A model generated the notes under the pieces. That model saw only the letters and a list, made by a program, of their open reading frames with translations, did no database searches and was not told the origin of the DNA. Below, piece after piece: positions 1-10,056 of a stretch of DNA of 64,000 nt (positions are counted from its first letter, which is position 1; every line of letters starts with the position of its first letter). A program made the translations under genes and the position numbers. Origin of the DNA: TMED69 sp036130055 (GTDB taxonomy: Bacteria; Pseudomonadota; Gammaproteobacteria; Ga0077536). The stretch covers positions 1 through 64,000 of the forward strand of contig JAYYOR010000013.1 in assembly GCA_036130055.1 (NCBI GenBank), read 5' to 3'.

Positions 1-494
1 AGACCCCGGCTTTTTTATGCAGACAAACTGATTTCATTACAAAGGTTGCTTCAGCGGGTAAACCAGTGAATCTAAAAAAAGGTCAGTTTTTGGCTCCTTG
101 GGATATGAAGAACGTTGTGGATAAAGCTTTATCTACCGGTAACAAAAATATTATGGTTTGTGAGCGCGGTGCTTGCTTTGGTTACAATTATCTAGTTTCC
201 GATATGAGGAGTTTAGTAGTAATGCGAGATACAAACTGTCCTGTTGTTTTTGATGCTACTCATTCAGTCCAAATACCAGGAGGGAAAGGCACGTCGTCAG
301 ATGGACAAAGAAGCTTTGTTCCATATTTAGCAAAAGCGGCAGTTGCAGTTGGGGTAGCTGGCTTATTTATAGAGACACATCCCGACCCAAATAACGCTCT
401 TAGTGATGGGCCAAACTCTTGGTTTCTTAATGATATGGAACCTTTGCTCATTACGTTAAAAAAAATAAATGAAGTAAGTTCATTTAAGTATTGA
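1..494 (+). CDS. kdsA: 3-deoxy-8-phosphooctulonate synthase, 3' part
   Basis: Condenses phosphoenolpyruvate and arabinose 5-phosphate to Kdo 8-phosphate for the LPS inner core, in the cytoplasm. The reading frame is open from base 3, so the gene runs in from the left edge. About 163 C-terminal residues of roughly 280 are present. Family motifs seen are KKGQFLAPWDMKNVVDKA, CERGACFGYNYL, DATHSVQIPGG and ETHPDPNNALSDGPN. The internal GTG at 66 is not the start. Enolase follows after 22 bases, the usual kdsA-eno order of gammaproteobacteria. Confidence 0.96.
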   Translation, partial: TPAFLCRQTDFITKVASAGKPVNLKKGQFLAPWDMKNVVDKALSTGNKNIMVCERGACFGYNYLVSDMRSLVVMRDTNCPVVFDATHSVQIPGGKGTSSDGQRSFVPYLAKAAVAVGVAGLFIETHPDPNNALSDGPNSWFLNDMEPLLITLKKINEVSSFKY

Positions 495-516
495 TATAGG
501 GATAAAGCTGCATTAA

Positions 517-1797
517 ATGAGTATAATTATAGATATTGATGCGTTGGAGATTTTAGACTCTAGAGGGTTTCCAACTATAAGAACAACAGTTTTGTTAGAA
601 GATGGTACATCGGGAGTCGCCATGGTTCCCTCCGGAGCCAGTACAGGTGAACGAGAAGCCTTTGAGCTTAGAGATAAGGATAATAAAAGATATCAAGGTA
701 AAGGCGTCCTTAGAGCGGTAAGCAACGTTAAAGAAAAAATTACGCCTGCTTTAGTAGGTTTAGAGGTGCATAATCAGAGCTTAATTGATGAGACGATGAT
801 CCAGCTTGATGGCACTCCTTTTAAAAAGGCTCTTGGAGCAAATGCGATATTATCTGTTTCCCTTGCTGCCGCTCATGCATCCGCAAATTCAAATCGCCTA
901 CCTTTGTTTAAGAATTTAAATCAGTCTACAAAAAAAATTCTTTTACCTGTACCTTTGATGAATGTAATCAATGGGGGACAGCATGCGAATAATAATATTG
1001 ATTTTCAGGAGTTTATGATAGTCCCGCATGGTGCCTCTAGCTTTTCGGAGTCGATACGATATGGTGCGGAGGTTTTTCAAAAGTTAAAGGGTCTAATCGA
1101 AAGCATGGGAATGAGTTCGGCAGTAGGCGACGAGGGCGGATTTGCACCAAATTTAGAGAGTAATGAGCACGCTTTAGAATTAATTATCAAATCAATCGAA
1201 AGTGCTGGTTACAGTCCTGGAGAAGACATATCAATCGCGCTCGATGTTGCGAGTTCTGAATTCTATAAACATGGAAGCTACCACCTAGAATCTGAAGGGT
1301 TGCAATTAAATTCCGAGCAAATGTCGACATTTTTATCGGGACTTGTGGATAAATATCCGATTGTCTCTATTGAGGATGGTATGGATCAAAACGATTGGAT
1401 AGGTTGGCAAAAACTGACCTCACAATTGGGCAGCAGAGTCCAATTGGTGGGGGATGATTTATTTGTGACTAATGTGGAATTTCTCAAGAGAGGAATAAGC
1501 GAAAAGTCAGCAAATTCAATACTTATTAAAGTTAATCAAATAGGCACGCTTTCAGAAACCTTAACAACGATTAAACTAGCCAAAGCCAATGGATTTGAAG
1601 TAATACTATCTCATAGATCTGGTGAAACGGAAGATTGCTCAATCTCTGATTTGGCTTGTTCTGTAGAGGCAACTCAAATAAAAGCAGGTTCTATGTCAAG
1701 ATCTGATAGACTGGCAAAATATAATAGACTTCTTGTGATAGAGCATATGTCTGGAACTCAGTCAATTTTTGCTGGATCAAAGGTTTTTAACAAATGA
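517..1797 (+). CDS. eno: enolase
   Basis: Glycolytic enzyme that converts 2-phosphoglycerate to phosphoenolpyruvate and is a common RNA-degradosome partner. It has 426 residues, near the usual 430. Visible motifs are PSGASTGEREAFELRD, the catalytic loop with DFQEFM, the DEGGFAPNL glutamate region, the metal ligand in SIEDGM, GDDLFVTN, the catalytic lysine in LIKVNQIGTL, and SHRSGETED. It starts 22 bases after kdsA and its stop overlaps the ftsB start (ATGA), so the genes are probably co-transcribed. Confidence 0.98.
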   Translation: MSIIIDIDALEILDSRGFPTIRTTVLLEDGTSGVAMVPSGASTGEREAFELRDKDNKRYQGKGVLRAVSNVKEKITPALVGLEVHNQSLIDETMIQLDGTPFKKALGANAILSVSLAAAHASANSNRLPLFKNLNQSTKKILLPVPLMNVINGGQHANNNIDFQEFMIVPHGASSFSESIRYGAEVFQKLKGLIESMGMSSAVGDEGGFAPNLESNEHALELIIKSIESAGYSPGEDISIALDVASSEFYKHGSYHLESEGLQLNSEQMSTFLSGLVDKYPIVSIEDGMDQNDWIGWQKLTSQLGSRVQLVGDDLFVTNVEFLKRGISEKSANSILIKVNQIGTLSETLTTIKLAKANGFEVILSHRSGETEDCSISDLACSVEATQIKAGSMSRSDRLAKYNRLLVIEHMSGTQSIFAGSKVFNK

Positions 1798-2084
1798 ATA
1801 TTAATTCAATTATTTCGGTTTCAATATTGGTTTTAATGTTTCTGGGCTTCTCTTACTTTTTTGGTGAGTCTGGACAAGGGAAGTTAAATAATCTTTTGAA
1901 AAAAGAAACAGAATTGTTGGGGAAAATTAATACTATTAAATCAGCTAATCAAATAATGGAAAAGGAAATCACTAGTTTAATCGAAGATTACGCAGCTGTC
2001 GAAAAACAGGCGAGGGAAAAATTAGGGTTTATAAAGAAAGATGAAGTTTTCTTTAGAACTGATGAAGCAATCAATGAAAATTAA
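1794..2084 (+). CDS. ftsB: cell division protein FtsB
   Basis: Small bitopic division protein that joins FtsL and FtsQ in the divisome. It has 96 residues, with a membrane segment at about 6-24, then a coiled coil (about 28-70) and a C-terminal segment with AREKLGFIKKDEVFF, the region that contacts FtsQ in the family. The eno-ftsB-ispD order is the classic gammaproteobacterial arrangement. It overlaps eno by 4 bases and ispD by 11 bases. Confidence 0.92.
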   Translation: MNINSIISVSILVLMFLGFSYFFGESGQGKLNNLLKKETELLGKINTIKSANQIMEKEITSLIEDYAAVEKQAREKLGFIKKDEVFFRTDEAINEN

Positions 2085-2781
2085 TTACTTCGGGATAGTT
2101 GCGGCAGGAGGAGCGGGAACTAGGGTAGGTGCTCAAATATCAAAGCAGTATATTCAAATATCAGGTCGTTCGTTACTGGAAATCTCAATAGAAACCTTAA
2201 CAAACAGTATTAGTTTTTCAAAGTTAGCAGTGGTGATACCAGAAAGTGATAAGGAAAGGTGCCAACATTTAGAAAAAAAGTTTGACAAAGTAGAATTAGT
2301 GCGTGGAGGCGCAACGAGGTGTGAATCAGTTCTGCAGGGTTTAAAATTTTTGAAGCCTATTGCCAAAGACAATGATTGGTGTCTTGTGCACGACGCTGCT
2401 AGACCATGTTTGCAGAAGAAAGATATTTTAAAATTGATACATAATCTTGATGGCTCGAAAACAGGAGGGATTCTTGGTGCCCCTGTTGTTGATACGATAA
2501 AAAAAATCGATAAACATAATCGGATAGATCATACGGTAAACCGAACGAATTTATGGAGAGCTTTTACTCCGCAGATGTTTCGATACGGCGTTTTGCTGGA
2601 TTCCCTGTTATCCGTAAAAAAAGCTGGTATTGTCGTATCTGATGAGTCGCAAGCGCTCGAACGGCTTGGTAAGCCTGTACTTGTTGTTCAGGGTTCATCA
2701 GAAAATATAAAAGTTACATTTCCAGAAGATGTACGGAAGGCAGAAATATTTTTCATGGAAAGGGAAAACAAGGAGAGTTAA
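2074..2781 (+). CDS. ispD: 2-C-methyl-D-erythritol 4-phosphate cytidylyltransferase
   Basis: Third step of the MEP isoprenoid pathway: joins CTP and MEP to give CDP-ME. About 235 residues. The nucleotide-binding start AAGGAGTRVG...KQYI and the motif VHDAARPCL are both present. The frame is open further upstream, but the ATG at 2074 gives the family-typical N-terminus (MKINYFGIVAAGG) and overlaps the ftsB stop by 11 bases; ATGs at 2041 and 2062 would only add unconserved residues. Its stop overlaps the ispF start (TAATG). Confidence 0.95.
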   Translation: MKINYFGIVAAGGAGTRVGAQISKQYIQISGRSLLEISIETLTNSISFSKLAVVIPESDKERCQHLEKKFDKVELVRGGATRCESVLQGLKFLKPIAKDNDWCLVHDAARPCLQKKDILKLIHNLDGSKTGGILGAPVVDTIKKIDKHNRIDHTVNRTNLWRAFTPQMFRYGVLLDSLLSVKKAGIVVSDESQALERLGKPVLVVQGSSENIKVTFPEDVRKAEIFFMERENKES

Positions 2782-3254
2782 TGAGATTTGGGATTGGGTA
2801 TGATACCCATAAATTCACGATAGGTGACCATATAATGATTGGTGGAGTGAAAATTCCGCATTCTCAGGGATTGGAGGCGCATAGTGACGGAGACGTTCTT
2901 TTGCATGCTATTATTGATGCGCTATTGGGGGCTTCAGGTTTGGGTGATATAGGAGCCCATTTCCCTGATAATGATGACACTTTTAGAGACTCTGATAGTC
3001 GAGTATTATTGAAACATACAATTTATATGATTTATACAAAAAAACTTTGTGTAAATAATATAGATGCGACAATTATTGCGGAGCGGCCAAAAATAGGTCC
3101 ATTTTGTGCTGATATTAAAGAAGTAATTTCCTCTGACTTAGAGGTATCTCCTAATGTCATTAATATAAAAGGCACAACAAATGAAAAGATGGGATTTATT
3201 GGTCGTGGCGAGGGAATAGCAGCCATTGCCGTATGCTCACTTAGAGAAATTTAA
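2781..3254 (+). CDS. ispF: 2-C-methyl-D-erythritol 2,4-cyclodiphosphate synthase
   Basis: MEP-pathway cyclase that converts CDP-ME 2-phosphate to MEcPP with loss of CMP. It has 157 residues, the family length. The zinc site is seen in GYDTHKF and in HSDGDVLLHAIIDALLG. The motifs GDIGAHFPD and the C-terminal TTNEKMGFIGRGEGIAA are conserved. It is translationally coupled to ispD. The usual followers truD and surE are missing; the next gene lies convergently 11 bases away. Confidence 0.97.
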   Translation: MRFGIGYDTHKFTIGDHIMIGGVKIPHSQGLEAHSDGDVLLHAIIDALLGASGLGDIGAHFPDNDDTFRDSDSRVLLKHTIYMIYTKKLCVNNIDATIIAERPKIGPFCADIKEVISSDLEVSPNVINIKGTTNEKMGFIGRGEGIAAIAVCSLREI

Positions 3255-3265
3255 ATCGAGCAAAT

Positions 3266-3763
3266 TCAGCTATTTTTGACTTTTTTTATTAAAGCCATTG
3301 TCGCACCCTCACCTCCGTCTTTTTTATTTGCTGGGGTATAAGCTAGAACTCTGGGGTGTTCAGAAAGAAATTTTTTCACTAGAGGTTTTATGACAGGGGT
3401 TTTGTTGATCGAACCTAAACCCTTTCCGTGAATAAATAATATGCAAACCATTTTATTTTCAGTGACTTGATTTATTGTTTCATTAAGGACCTTAATTGCC
3501 TCGTCGAATCTTAATCCGTGTAAATCAACTTCCATAAAAAATGGTATTGCTCCACGTTTGAGTCGTCGGATCACTGAGTTTTGAAGTCCCTCTTTGTAGT
3601 TTGACTCAGAATGATTCTTGAAGTCAGCGCTTTCCATACTTATTTGTAAATTATATTGTTTCTGGATGCGCTTATCTTTCCTTTTATTGGTATCCAGCGT
3701 CTTGAGCTCATTCAATTCGAAGTTTTTTAATTCTTCTTCAAATGAGCCTTGTTTTTCAGCCAT
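3266..3763 (-). CDS. Smr-domain protein
   Basis: A 165-residue protein with a charged N-terminal half and a C-terminal Smr domain (about residues 80-165) carrying DLHGLRFDEA and the HGKG loop. Smr domains are associated with nuclease activity; in E. coli SmrB cleaves mRNA at collided ribosomes. This homologue could do the same or be SmrA-like; the sequence alone does not decide. It is the last gene of the leftward purL-side run, 19 bases after purL. Confidence 0.85.
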   Translation of the reverse strand: MAEKQGSFEEELKNFELNELKTLDTNKRKDKRIQKQYNLQISMESADFKNHSESNYKEGLQNSVIRRLKRGAIPFFMEVDLHGLRFDEAIKVLNETINQVTENKMVCILFIHGKGLGSINKTPVIKPLVKKFLSEHPRVLAYTPANKKDGGEGATMALIKKVKNS

Positions 3764-3782
3764 TAAAATTTCCTCTTGATTT

Positions 3783-6700
3783 TTAACCTACCCATTCTCT
3801 AGCATTTCGAAAAATATGCATCCAAGGGCTAAATTCATGATTGTTGCTGGGATTCCAAGAAAATTGTTTGTTTAAAAAGACTCTCTCCGGATGAGGCATC
3901 ATTATCGTAGCTCTGCCATCGCAGGTTGTGAATGCGGTCAGACCAAAGATAGAACCATTCGGGTTGGTCGGATACTTCATTGTTGGTTTCCCGTAGTTAT
4001 CTACGAACCTCATGCAAGGGTAACTATTTTTTGAAATTTCTTTAACCCTACCTTCTCCGTGGGCTACAACAATAGGCAAGCGAACGCCAGTAAGGCCTCT
4101 AAAAAAAATTGAAGGACTTTCTATTATCTCGACCATCAACAACCGGCTTTCAAATTGTTTTGATTCATTCTTTCTAAATTCCGGCCAACCTTCAGCCCCG
4201 GGAATAAGAGTTTTAAGTTGAGAGAGAGCCTGGCAACCATTACATACACCAAACGTAAATTTGTTTGATTGAGCGAAAAAATTAGCAAAAGTTTCTCGCA
4301 AATTTTCATTAAAAAGAATTGTGTTAGCCCATCCGGTACCCGCACCTAAAACATCGCCGTAAGAAAATCCACCAACTAACGCTATCCCATTCAATTGACC
4401 AAGAAGCTTTGTTTTTTTTGTAAAATCTTGCATGTGGATATCAATACATTCGAAACCGGCCATCGAAAAAGCAGCCGCCATTTCATTTTGGCCATTTACT
4501 CCTTGTTCTCTAATTACACCAATCTTAGGTTTTTTACCTGGGTTAATTTGTGGAATCGTCACGGGTGAGACTTCATCAAAAAATAGCCCCGGATCATTAA
4601 TATCTATAATGTGGTTTAATTCTTGTTCTGCAGAAGAGGGGTTATCCCTTATTTTCTGGATCGAAATCGTCGTTTCTGAATATACTTTTAGTAATTCTTG
4701 CAGTTTGAAGGCAAATGACTTTTCTTTGTTTTTTATTTCGAGGCTCAAATCATCTCGGACTTCCCCAATTACGTAAAAATGATTTTTTAATATTTCTTGT
4801 GCTTTTAAAATTTTACTAATTGTCTCTAGTTTATTTTTTTCAATTTGTAAAACGACCCCCGCTTCCTCATTAAGCAAAAAGTTGGTGATAGGAAAAAAAT
4901 CGGGAATCTTTAGTGATACCCCGACTCTACCACCAAATGCCATCTCTGCAATCGTGGTAAACAATCCGCCATCAGATCTATCATGATAAGCTAAAATTAA
5001 GCTCTCCTTTCGCAGAGTTTTCATAACTTTGAATAACTCAAGTAAACAATCAACCTGATCAATATCGGGTGTCTCGCAGAGGCTGGTTTTGTATATTTGG
5101 TCTAATATCGAGCCGCCCAAACGGTTTTTTGATAATCCTAAATCAATTAGTAGAAGTAGGGTTCCAGGCTGCTTTTTTAGGCACGGTGAAAGTGTTTTAT
5201 TTGTGTCGCCTACTTTTGACGCTCCGGTAGCGATTAATGTAGTTGGCGCGACGGTTTCGTATGTATCCGAGCCATCGCTTTTTCCCCATATTGTTTTCAT
5301 TGACATGGAGTCCTTACCCACTGGTATATTTATCCCCAGACTAGGGCATAAATCAAGACCTACGGTTTTGACCATTTCATATAGCTTGCTTAATTCGAAT
5401 TTTTCTTCTGAAGCGCACATCCAATTGGCTGAAATAGATATATCTTCTAATCTATTGATATCTGCTGCTAATAGATTTGTGATCGCTTCTGCAATAGTTA
5501 ATCGAGCTGCGGCGGGTCCGTTGAGACAGGAAACAGGTCCCTTTTCACCTATTGCTGTAGCGACGCCATGGATTGAAAGAAAACTGTCACTAATAACTGC
5601 ACAATTTGAAATTGGAACTTGCCATGGACCTACCATTTGGTCCGTGGCCGTTAACCCCCCCACAGTTCGATCTCCTATTGTAATTAGAAACCTCTTGTCA
5701 GCAACAGTTGGGTGTCCAAGTACCGATAGAAGTTTTTGCTCGATCTCCCAATCCGAATCGGCGGCTTTAGGAAGTGCTTTTTTTTCATATTTTGTGCTAT
5801 TTATTTTAATTGATTCTTTTTTAAACAGAGTGTCTAAAGGTAAATCAATTATCGTCTGACTGCATGATGGATCTATAACTGTCAAATTTCTATCTTTGGT
5901 TGTCGTCCCAATTACTGCATATGGCGCTCTTTCCCTACTGCAAATATTTGAAAATAACCCTAAGTTCTTTTCTTGTATAATCAAAACATACCTTTCTTGG
6001 GATTCGTTACACCATATTTCCATAGGAGATAGAGAGGGATCGGCAGAGGGAATTTTTGTTAAATCTATATAACCCCCGAGCTTGGAGTCATTAACGATTT
6101 CAGGTACAGCATTTGATAGTCCGCCGGCACCGACATCATGTATGCTTTCGATAATATTTTTATCGAGATTAGTTAATGCATTCAAAACTTCCTGCGTGCG
6201 CCTTTGCATTTCAGCATTTCCGCGTTGTACTGACGAATAATCTAAAATATCTTTTTGACTTCCAGATGTAATTGAGGATGCAGCACCGCCTCCTAGGCCA
6301 ATTAACATTGATGGCCCTCCCAGTACGATAATTGGCATATTAGGTTTAACCCTACATTTTAAAGAATTCTTCATTAAGACACTGCCAACACCGCCGGCTA
6401 CCATGATTGGTTTGTCGTAACTATAAAATTTGCCCTCGTTGCTTACACTTTCCTCAAAGCTTCGAAAAAATCCATTTAATGATGGCCGCCCAAATTCATT
6501 GTTATAAGAGGCAGAGCCGATTGGTGCTTCTAACATTATTTTAAGGGCACTACTGAAACTAGGGTTCGTGGGCCTACTAATTTCCCAGTGACGAGGAAGG
6601 GTTGGAATTCTCAAATTAGACACAGAGAATCCAGTTATTCCAGCTTTGCTTTGTGCCCCTAAACCTGTTGCGCTTTCATCTCTAATTTCTCCCCCTGAAC

Positions 6701-7565
6701 CAGTAGCGGCTCCTGGAAAAGGTGATATTGCAGTGGGGTGATTGTGGGTTTCAACTTTAAGAACAATATTATGGTCCTCGGCTTTAAAATAATAGAGATT
6801 ATCATTTGGATCTAGTTTTAGCTGCAGTGATTTATTGTTTTTTATAACAGCGGCGTTATCTTTGTAGGCGGATAGAACAGTATTTGGATTTTTGTGCATA
6901 GTATTCTGGATCATTTTAAAAAGTGAGGTGGCTTCAGTATCTCCGTCTATGATCCAATTAGCGTTGAAAATTTTGTGCCTACAGTGCTCAGAGTTTATTT
7001 GAGCAAACATCATAATTTCTGCGTCAGTGATATTCCTATTATTTTGTTCAAGGTACTTCACTATCGATTCAATTTCCGTTTCTGATAGCGCAAGGCCTTT
7101 CAGATCATTAAATTTAAAAATCTCTTTTGGCGAAATAAATTCTAGTTTCCTTGGTTTGGCCCGACCATCCTGTTTGGGCCCTATAAACTTCTCAAGTTCT
7201 TCAAAACTCTTGAAACAGTCATTTACCATTCTATCGAAAAAATATTGGTTTTTGATATCTTCCGGCTTTTGTTCTGAGCCTAAAACCCTTTCGAGTTTTT
7301 TGCATTCCTTATAGTTACTGTTTTTACATATTTCGGTGGCTTTTGATGACCAAGGGCTGATCGTTCCTATTCTCGGGCCAATAAAACATTTATATGAGTT
7401 GAGTTCGTTCAACTCTAAAACTCGCTCACATCGAGTTATTTCGAGTATTTTCTGTATTATCTTTTTTTTTGTAGGCTTAGGCCAAAGCAGAAATAATTCC
7501 TGAAGCTTTCTACTTTTCGAATTAGGTTTTGAAAATTTAACTTTTTTCCCAAGAAGTACAAGCAT
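3783..7565 (-). CDS. purL: phosphoribosylformylglycinamidine synthase (single-chain)
   Basis: Fourth step of de novo purine synthesis: FGAR plus glutamine and ATP gives FGAM. At 1260 residues it is the large gammaproteobacterial form with an N-terminal PurS-like region, a linker, tandem AIRS-type synthase halves (motifs NSEHCRHKIF, VETHNHPTAISPFPGAATG) and a C-terminal glutaminase domain with the nucleophile in FGVCNGCQALSQL and the histidine in MPHPERVF. It starts with ATG at 7565, 8 bases from the purB stop, so purB and purL probably form one purine operon. Confidence 0.98.
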   Translation of the reverse strand: MLVLLGKKVKFSKPNSKSRKLQELFLLWPKPTKKKIIQKILEITRCERVLELNELNSYKCFIGPRIGTISPWSSKATEICKNSNYKECKKLERVLGSEQKPEDIKNQYFFDRMVNDCFKSFEELEKFIGPKQDGRAKPRKLEFISPKEIFKFNDLKGLALSETEIESIVKYLEQNNRNITDAEIMMFAQINSEHCRHKIFNANWIIDGDTEATSLFKMIQNTMHKNPNTVLSAYKDNAAVIKNNKSLQLKLDPNDNLYYFKAEDHNIVLKVETHNHPTAISPFPGAATGSGGEIRDESATGLGAQSKAGITGFSVSNLRIPTLPRHWEISRPTNPSFSSALKIMLEAPIGSASYNNEFGRPSLNGFFRSFEESVSNEGKFYSYDKPIMVAGGVGSVLMKNSLKCRVKPNMPIIVLGGPSMLIGLGGGAASSITSGSQKDILDYSSVQRGNAEMQRRTQEVLNALTNLDKNIIESIHDVGAGGLSNAVPEIVNDSKLGGYIDLTKIPSADPSLSPMEIWCNESQERYVLIIQEKNLGLFSNICSRERAPYAVIGTTTKDRNLTVIDPSCSQTIIDLPLDTLFKKESIKINSTKYEKKALPKAADSDWEIEQKLLSVLGHPTVADKRFLITIGDRTVGGLTATDQMVGPWQVPISNCAVISDSFLSIHGVATAIGEKGPVSCLNGPAAARLTIAEAITNLLAADINRLEDISISANWMCASEEKFELSKLYEMVKTVGLDLCPSLGINIPVGKDSMSMKTIWGKSDGSDTYETVAPTTLIATGASKVGDTNKTLSPCLKKQPGTLLLLIDLGLSKNRLGGSILDQIYKTSLCETPDIDQVDCLLELFKVMKTLRKESLILAYHDRSDGGLFTTIAEMAFGGRVGVSLKIPDFFPITNFLLNEEAGVVLQIEKNKLETISKILKAQEILKNHFYVIGEVRDDLSLEIKNKEKSFAFKLQELLKVYSETTISIQKIRDNPSSAEQELNHIIDINDPGLFFDEVSPVTIPQINPGKKPKIGVIREQGVNGQNEMAAAFSMAGFECIDIHMQDFTKKTKLLGQLNGIALVGGFSYGDVLGAGTGWANTILFNENLRETFANFFAQSNKFTFGVCNGCQALSQLKTLIPGAEGWPEFRKNESKQFESRLLMVEIIESPSIFFRGLTGVRLPIVVAHGEGRVKEISKNSYPCMRFVDNYGKPTMKYPTNPNGSIFGLTAFTTCDGRATIMMPHPERVFLNKQFSWNPSNNHEFSPWMHIFRNAREWVG

Positions 7566-7573
7566 TATATAAA

Positions 7574-8968
7574 CTAAATTTCCCTCGCGAGCTTGCTGGC
7601 TAAACCGATATACGAGCTTGGAGTAAGTGCTTTGAGTTTGTTTATAGTCTCATCTGGCAAATTTAATCCCTCAACAAAAAGAAGTAATTCTTGTTGGGTA
7701 ATCTTTTTTCCGCGGCTCATGGCCTTAAGTTTTTCGTATGCATCTTCTATTCCGTTAGCTCTTAAAATCGTCTGAATTGGCTCCGTCAAGAGCTGCCATT
7801 CTTCGGTCAAATCTTCCTCGATGATCGCGTAGTTGATTTGTAATTTTTCTAATCCAGCTCGAATAGATTTGATGGCTAAATAAGTGTGCGCTACGGCAAC
7901 CCCTACATTCCGGAGTACGGTTGAATCGCTCAAATCTCTTTGTAGCCTTGAAATGACAAGCTTTTCAGCAAAATGTTTAAGTAGGCTATTTGAAACTCCG
8001 CAGTTTCCTTCTGCATTTTCAAAGTCAATGGGATTTACTTTGTGCGGCATGGTTGAAGATCCAACCTCACTTTCTTTTATTTTTTGTTTAAAATAATCCA
8101 AAGAAATATATGTCCAGATATCTCGACAGAAATCAATAAGAATCGAATTAATTAGACCCAGTTCATTTGTATAGCGTGCGATGCAATCGTGTGGTTCAAT
8201 TTGCGTCGAATATTTATTAAACTCTAGTCCCAATTGTTCTACAAAAAGTTTATTCTTTTTTTCCCAGTTAATAGATGGAAAGGCACAGACGAAGGCATTA
8301 AAGTTTCCAACAGCTCCATTTAATTTTCCAGAGATAGCAACATCTTTCCAGTGTGTTTTTTGCTTTTCAAGTCTATGATAAAAGTTCGCGACCTCTTTTC
8401 CGAGGGTTGTGGGTGTTGCTGCTTGGCCGTGAGTCCTTGAAATCATTGCAATATCTGCAGAGTCATGTGCGATTTTTTTCAGCTCATTAAGTAGTTCTTC
8501 GATCTCAGGAAGCATAACAGCTTCTCTTGCCTCACCCATAATCAAGCCGTAGGCTAGATTATTGATATCCTCAGAGGTGCAGCCGAAATGGATATAATTA
8601 GTAAGCGGCCGCAATTTTGGCTTACTATTTAAAACATTTTTAATATAATATTCAATTGCTTTCACATCATGATTAGTTTGTCTTTCAATAATTTTAATTT
8701 TTTCGGCTTCCATAACATCAAATTTTTTTAAGACGAGATCAAGCTCTTTTTGAATTTCAGTGAGATTGATATTTTTTACGATTTTTTTGTCTTGAGCTAG
8801 ATAACTAAGCCATTTTATTTCTACAATTAAACGATATTTAATTAGTCCGTATTCGCTGAATAAGAGTCGCAACTTACCTGCTTTTAAGAAATATCTGCCG
8901 TCAACTGGTGATATTGCGGTGAGCTTGGAAAGTTCAAGGTTTTCATTCTTTTGGTCATTCAATTGCAA
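7574..8968 (-). CDS. purB: adenylosuccinate lyase
   Basis: Two-step purine enzyme that releases fumarate from SAICAR and from adenylosuccinate. 464 residues. The N-terminus LTAISPVDGRY, the TSEDINN loop, SRTHGQAATPTTLGKE and the flexible signature loop GSSTMPHKVNPIDFENAEGN are all present. The start codon is TTG: an AAGGA stands 7 bases before it and the family N-terminus follows at once. It overlaps the upstream aldo/keto reductase by 10 bases, implying coupled translation. Confidence 0.97.
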   Translation of the reverse strand: MQLNDQKNENLELSKLTAISPVDGRYFLKAGKLRLLFSEYGLIKYRLIVEIKWLSYLAQDKKIVKNINLTEIQKELDLVLKKFDVMEAEKIKIIERQTNHDVKAIEYYIKNVLNSKPKLRPLTNYIHFGCTSEDINNLAYGLIMGEAREAVMLPEIEELLNELKKIAHDSADIAMISRTHGQAATPTTLGKEVANFYHRLEKQKTHWKDVAISGKLNGAVGNFNAFVCAFPSINWEKKNKLFVEQLGLEFNKYSTQIEPHDCIARYTNELGLINSILIDFCRDIWTYISLDYFKQKIKESEVGSSTMPHKVNPIDFENAEGNCGVSNSLLKHFAEKLVISRLQRDLSDSTVLRNVGVAVAHTYLAIKSIRAGLEKLQINYAIIEEDLTEEWQLLTEPIQTILRANGIEDAYEKLKAMSRGKKITQQELLLFVEGLNLPDETINKLKALTPSSYIGLASKLAREI

Positions 8969-9972
8969 GGTGGCATCCTTTCTTTGTGTAATCTATTAAT
9001 TTTTTTATAAACCTTTTTATCAAGTATACTAACATTTATAAAGTTCTGCCTGCATTGGTCAATCGTAGAGCATCCAATTATAGCGCTGCCAACCCAGCTA
9101 AAGGAAAGCAAATACTGAAGCGCAAGAATGTTGATCTTAAGACTACTTTCTTCAGCGATATGGTTTAATTTTGAGAGATGCAGGAGGTTTTGCCCCCCAG
9201 TGTATTTGCTTAGCCAAAAAGTATTTTTTTTCGATATTTTTTGTGAAACTTTACTCCAATTCTGCCCAAGAAGGCCGCCAGCGAGGGGTGAATACGCAAG
9301 TAAGCTAAGATTTTCCATAGCAATCATTTCTGCATGACTTATCTCGAACCCACGATTTAATAGATTAAGAGGATTCTGTATACTAGCAAATGAACTACTT
9401 CCAAATTTCAGGTATTGAGAAATACCCCAGGGGGTTTCGTTGCTTACCCCAAAATGCCTTATTTTCCCTTCTTTAATTAGTTGTAGTAGCGCATCAACGG
9501 TTTCTTCAATTGAACAGTTTATTTTTTTTTTGGATTTCTCAAAAAATATATCCCCACTGTTTATTGCTCTATCTGGCCAATTCAAATGGAATATATCGAT
9601 ATAATCAGTGCCAAGCCTTTTGAGGCTCCCATCTATAGCTTGCCGAAGGTTTTGAAGATTATGCTTTGAATTTCCACCTCGAATCCAACTTACAAATTTT
9701 CCAGGTCCAGCAGCTTTTGTTGATATAATAATTGAATCTCTTTTACGGGTTTTTAACCATTTTCCTATTATTCGTTCGGTATTCCCGTAGTTTGAGGCTG
9801 AAAAAGGTGCGGGATAAACTTCTGAGGTATCGACGAGATTGACGCCTCTCTCAGTTGCATAGTCTAGAATCTTTATTGTTTTACTTGGGCTAACTTTTGT
9901 ACCAAAGTATATTGAACCCAAAGCAAGTTCACTTACGAACAGGTTGCTTTTCCCTAGTCTACGTCTTTTCAT
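8959..9972 (-). CDS. aldo/keto reductase, Tas-like
   Basis: NAD(P)H-dependent reductase of the AKR (beta/alpha)8 fold, 337 residues. The family pattern is clear: LALGSIYFGTKVSP, the catalytic aspartate/tyrosine region VDTSEVYPAP, the lysine in STKAAGPGK, and the histidine in FHLNWPDRA. The arrangement VDTSEVYPAP...GVSNETPWG...IQNPLNLLNR resembles E. coli Tas, but the substrate cannot be read from the sequence. Position immediately upstream of and overlapping purB may be only operon packing. Confidence 0.85.
   Translation of the reverse strand: MKRRRLGKSNLFVSELALGSIYFGTKVSPSKTIKILDYATERGVNLVDTSEVYPAPFSASNYGNTERIIGKWLKTRKRDSIIISTKAAGPGKFVSWIRGGNSKHNLQNLRQAIDGSLKRLGTDYIDIFHLNWPDRAINSGDIFFEKSKKKINCSIEETVDALLQLIKEGKIRHFGVSNETPWGISQYLKFGSSSFASIQNPLNLLNRGFEISHAEMIAMENLSLLAYSPLAGGLLGQNWSKVSQKISKKNTFWLSKYTGGQNLLHLSKLNHIAEESSLKINILALQYLLSFSWVGSAIIGCSTIDQCRQNFINVSILDKKVYKKINRLHKERMPPCN
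8976..8980 (-). promoter_or_regulatory. ribosome binding site deciding the TTG start of purB
   Basis: On the minus strand AAGGA is followed by 7 bases and then TTG at 8968. It lies inside the last codons of the upstream aldo/keto reductase gene. No in-frame ATG or GTG lies nearby, so this site supports the non-canonical start. Confidence 0.6.
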
Positions 9973-10056
9973 ATGATTGCAAAGTATTTACTCAACGATT
10001 AAGATTATATACGGAATCTCTTTTGCATGTGGCAATATTTTAAAAAAGGTTTTTTA

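Noticed and set aside
5089..5859. A 256-codon open frame on the + strand inside purL
   Set aside because: It is antisense to a highly conserved coding region, shows no family motif and has no ribosome site; it is a shadow of purL codon usage.
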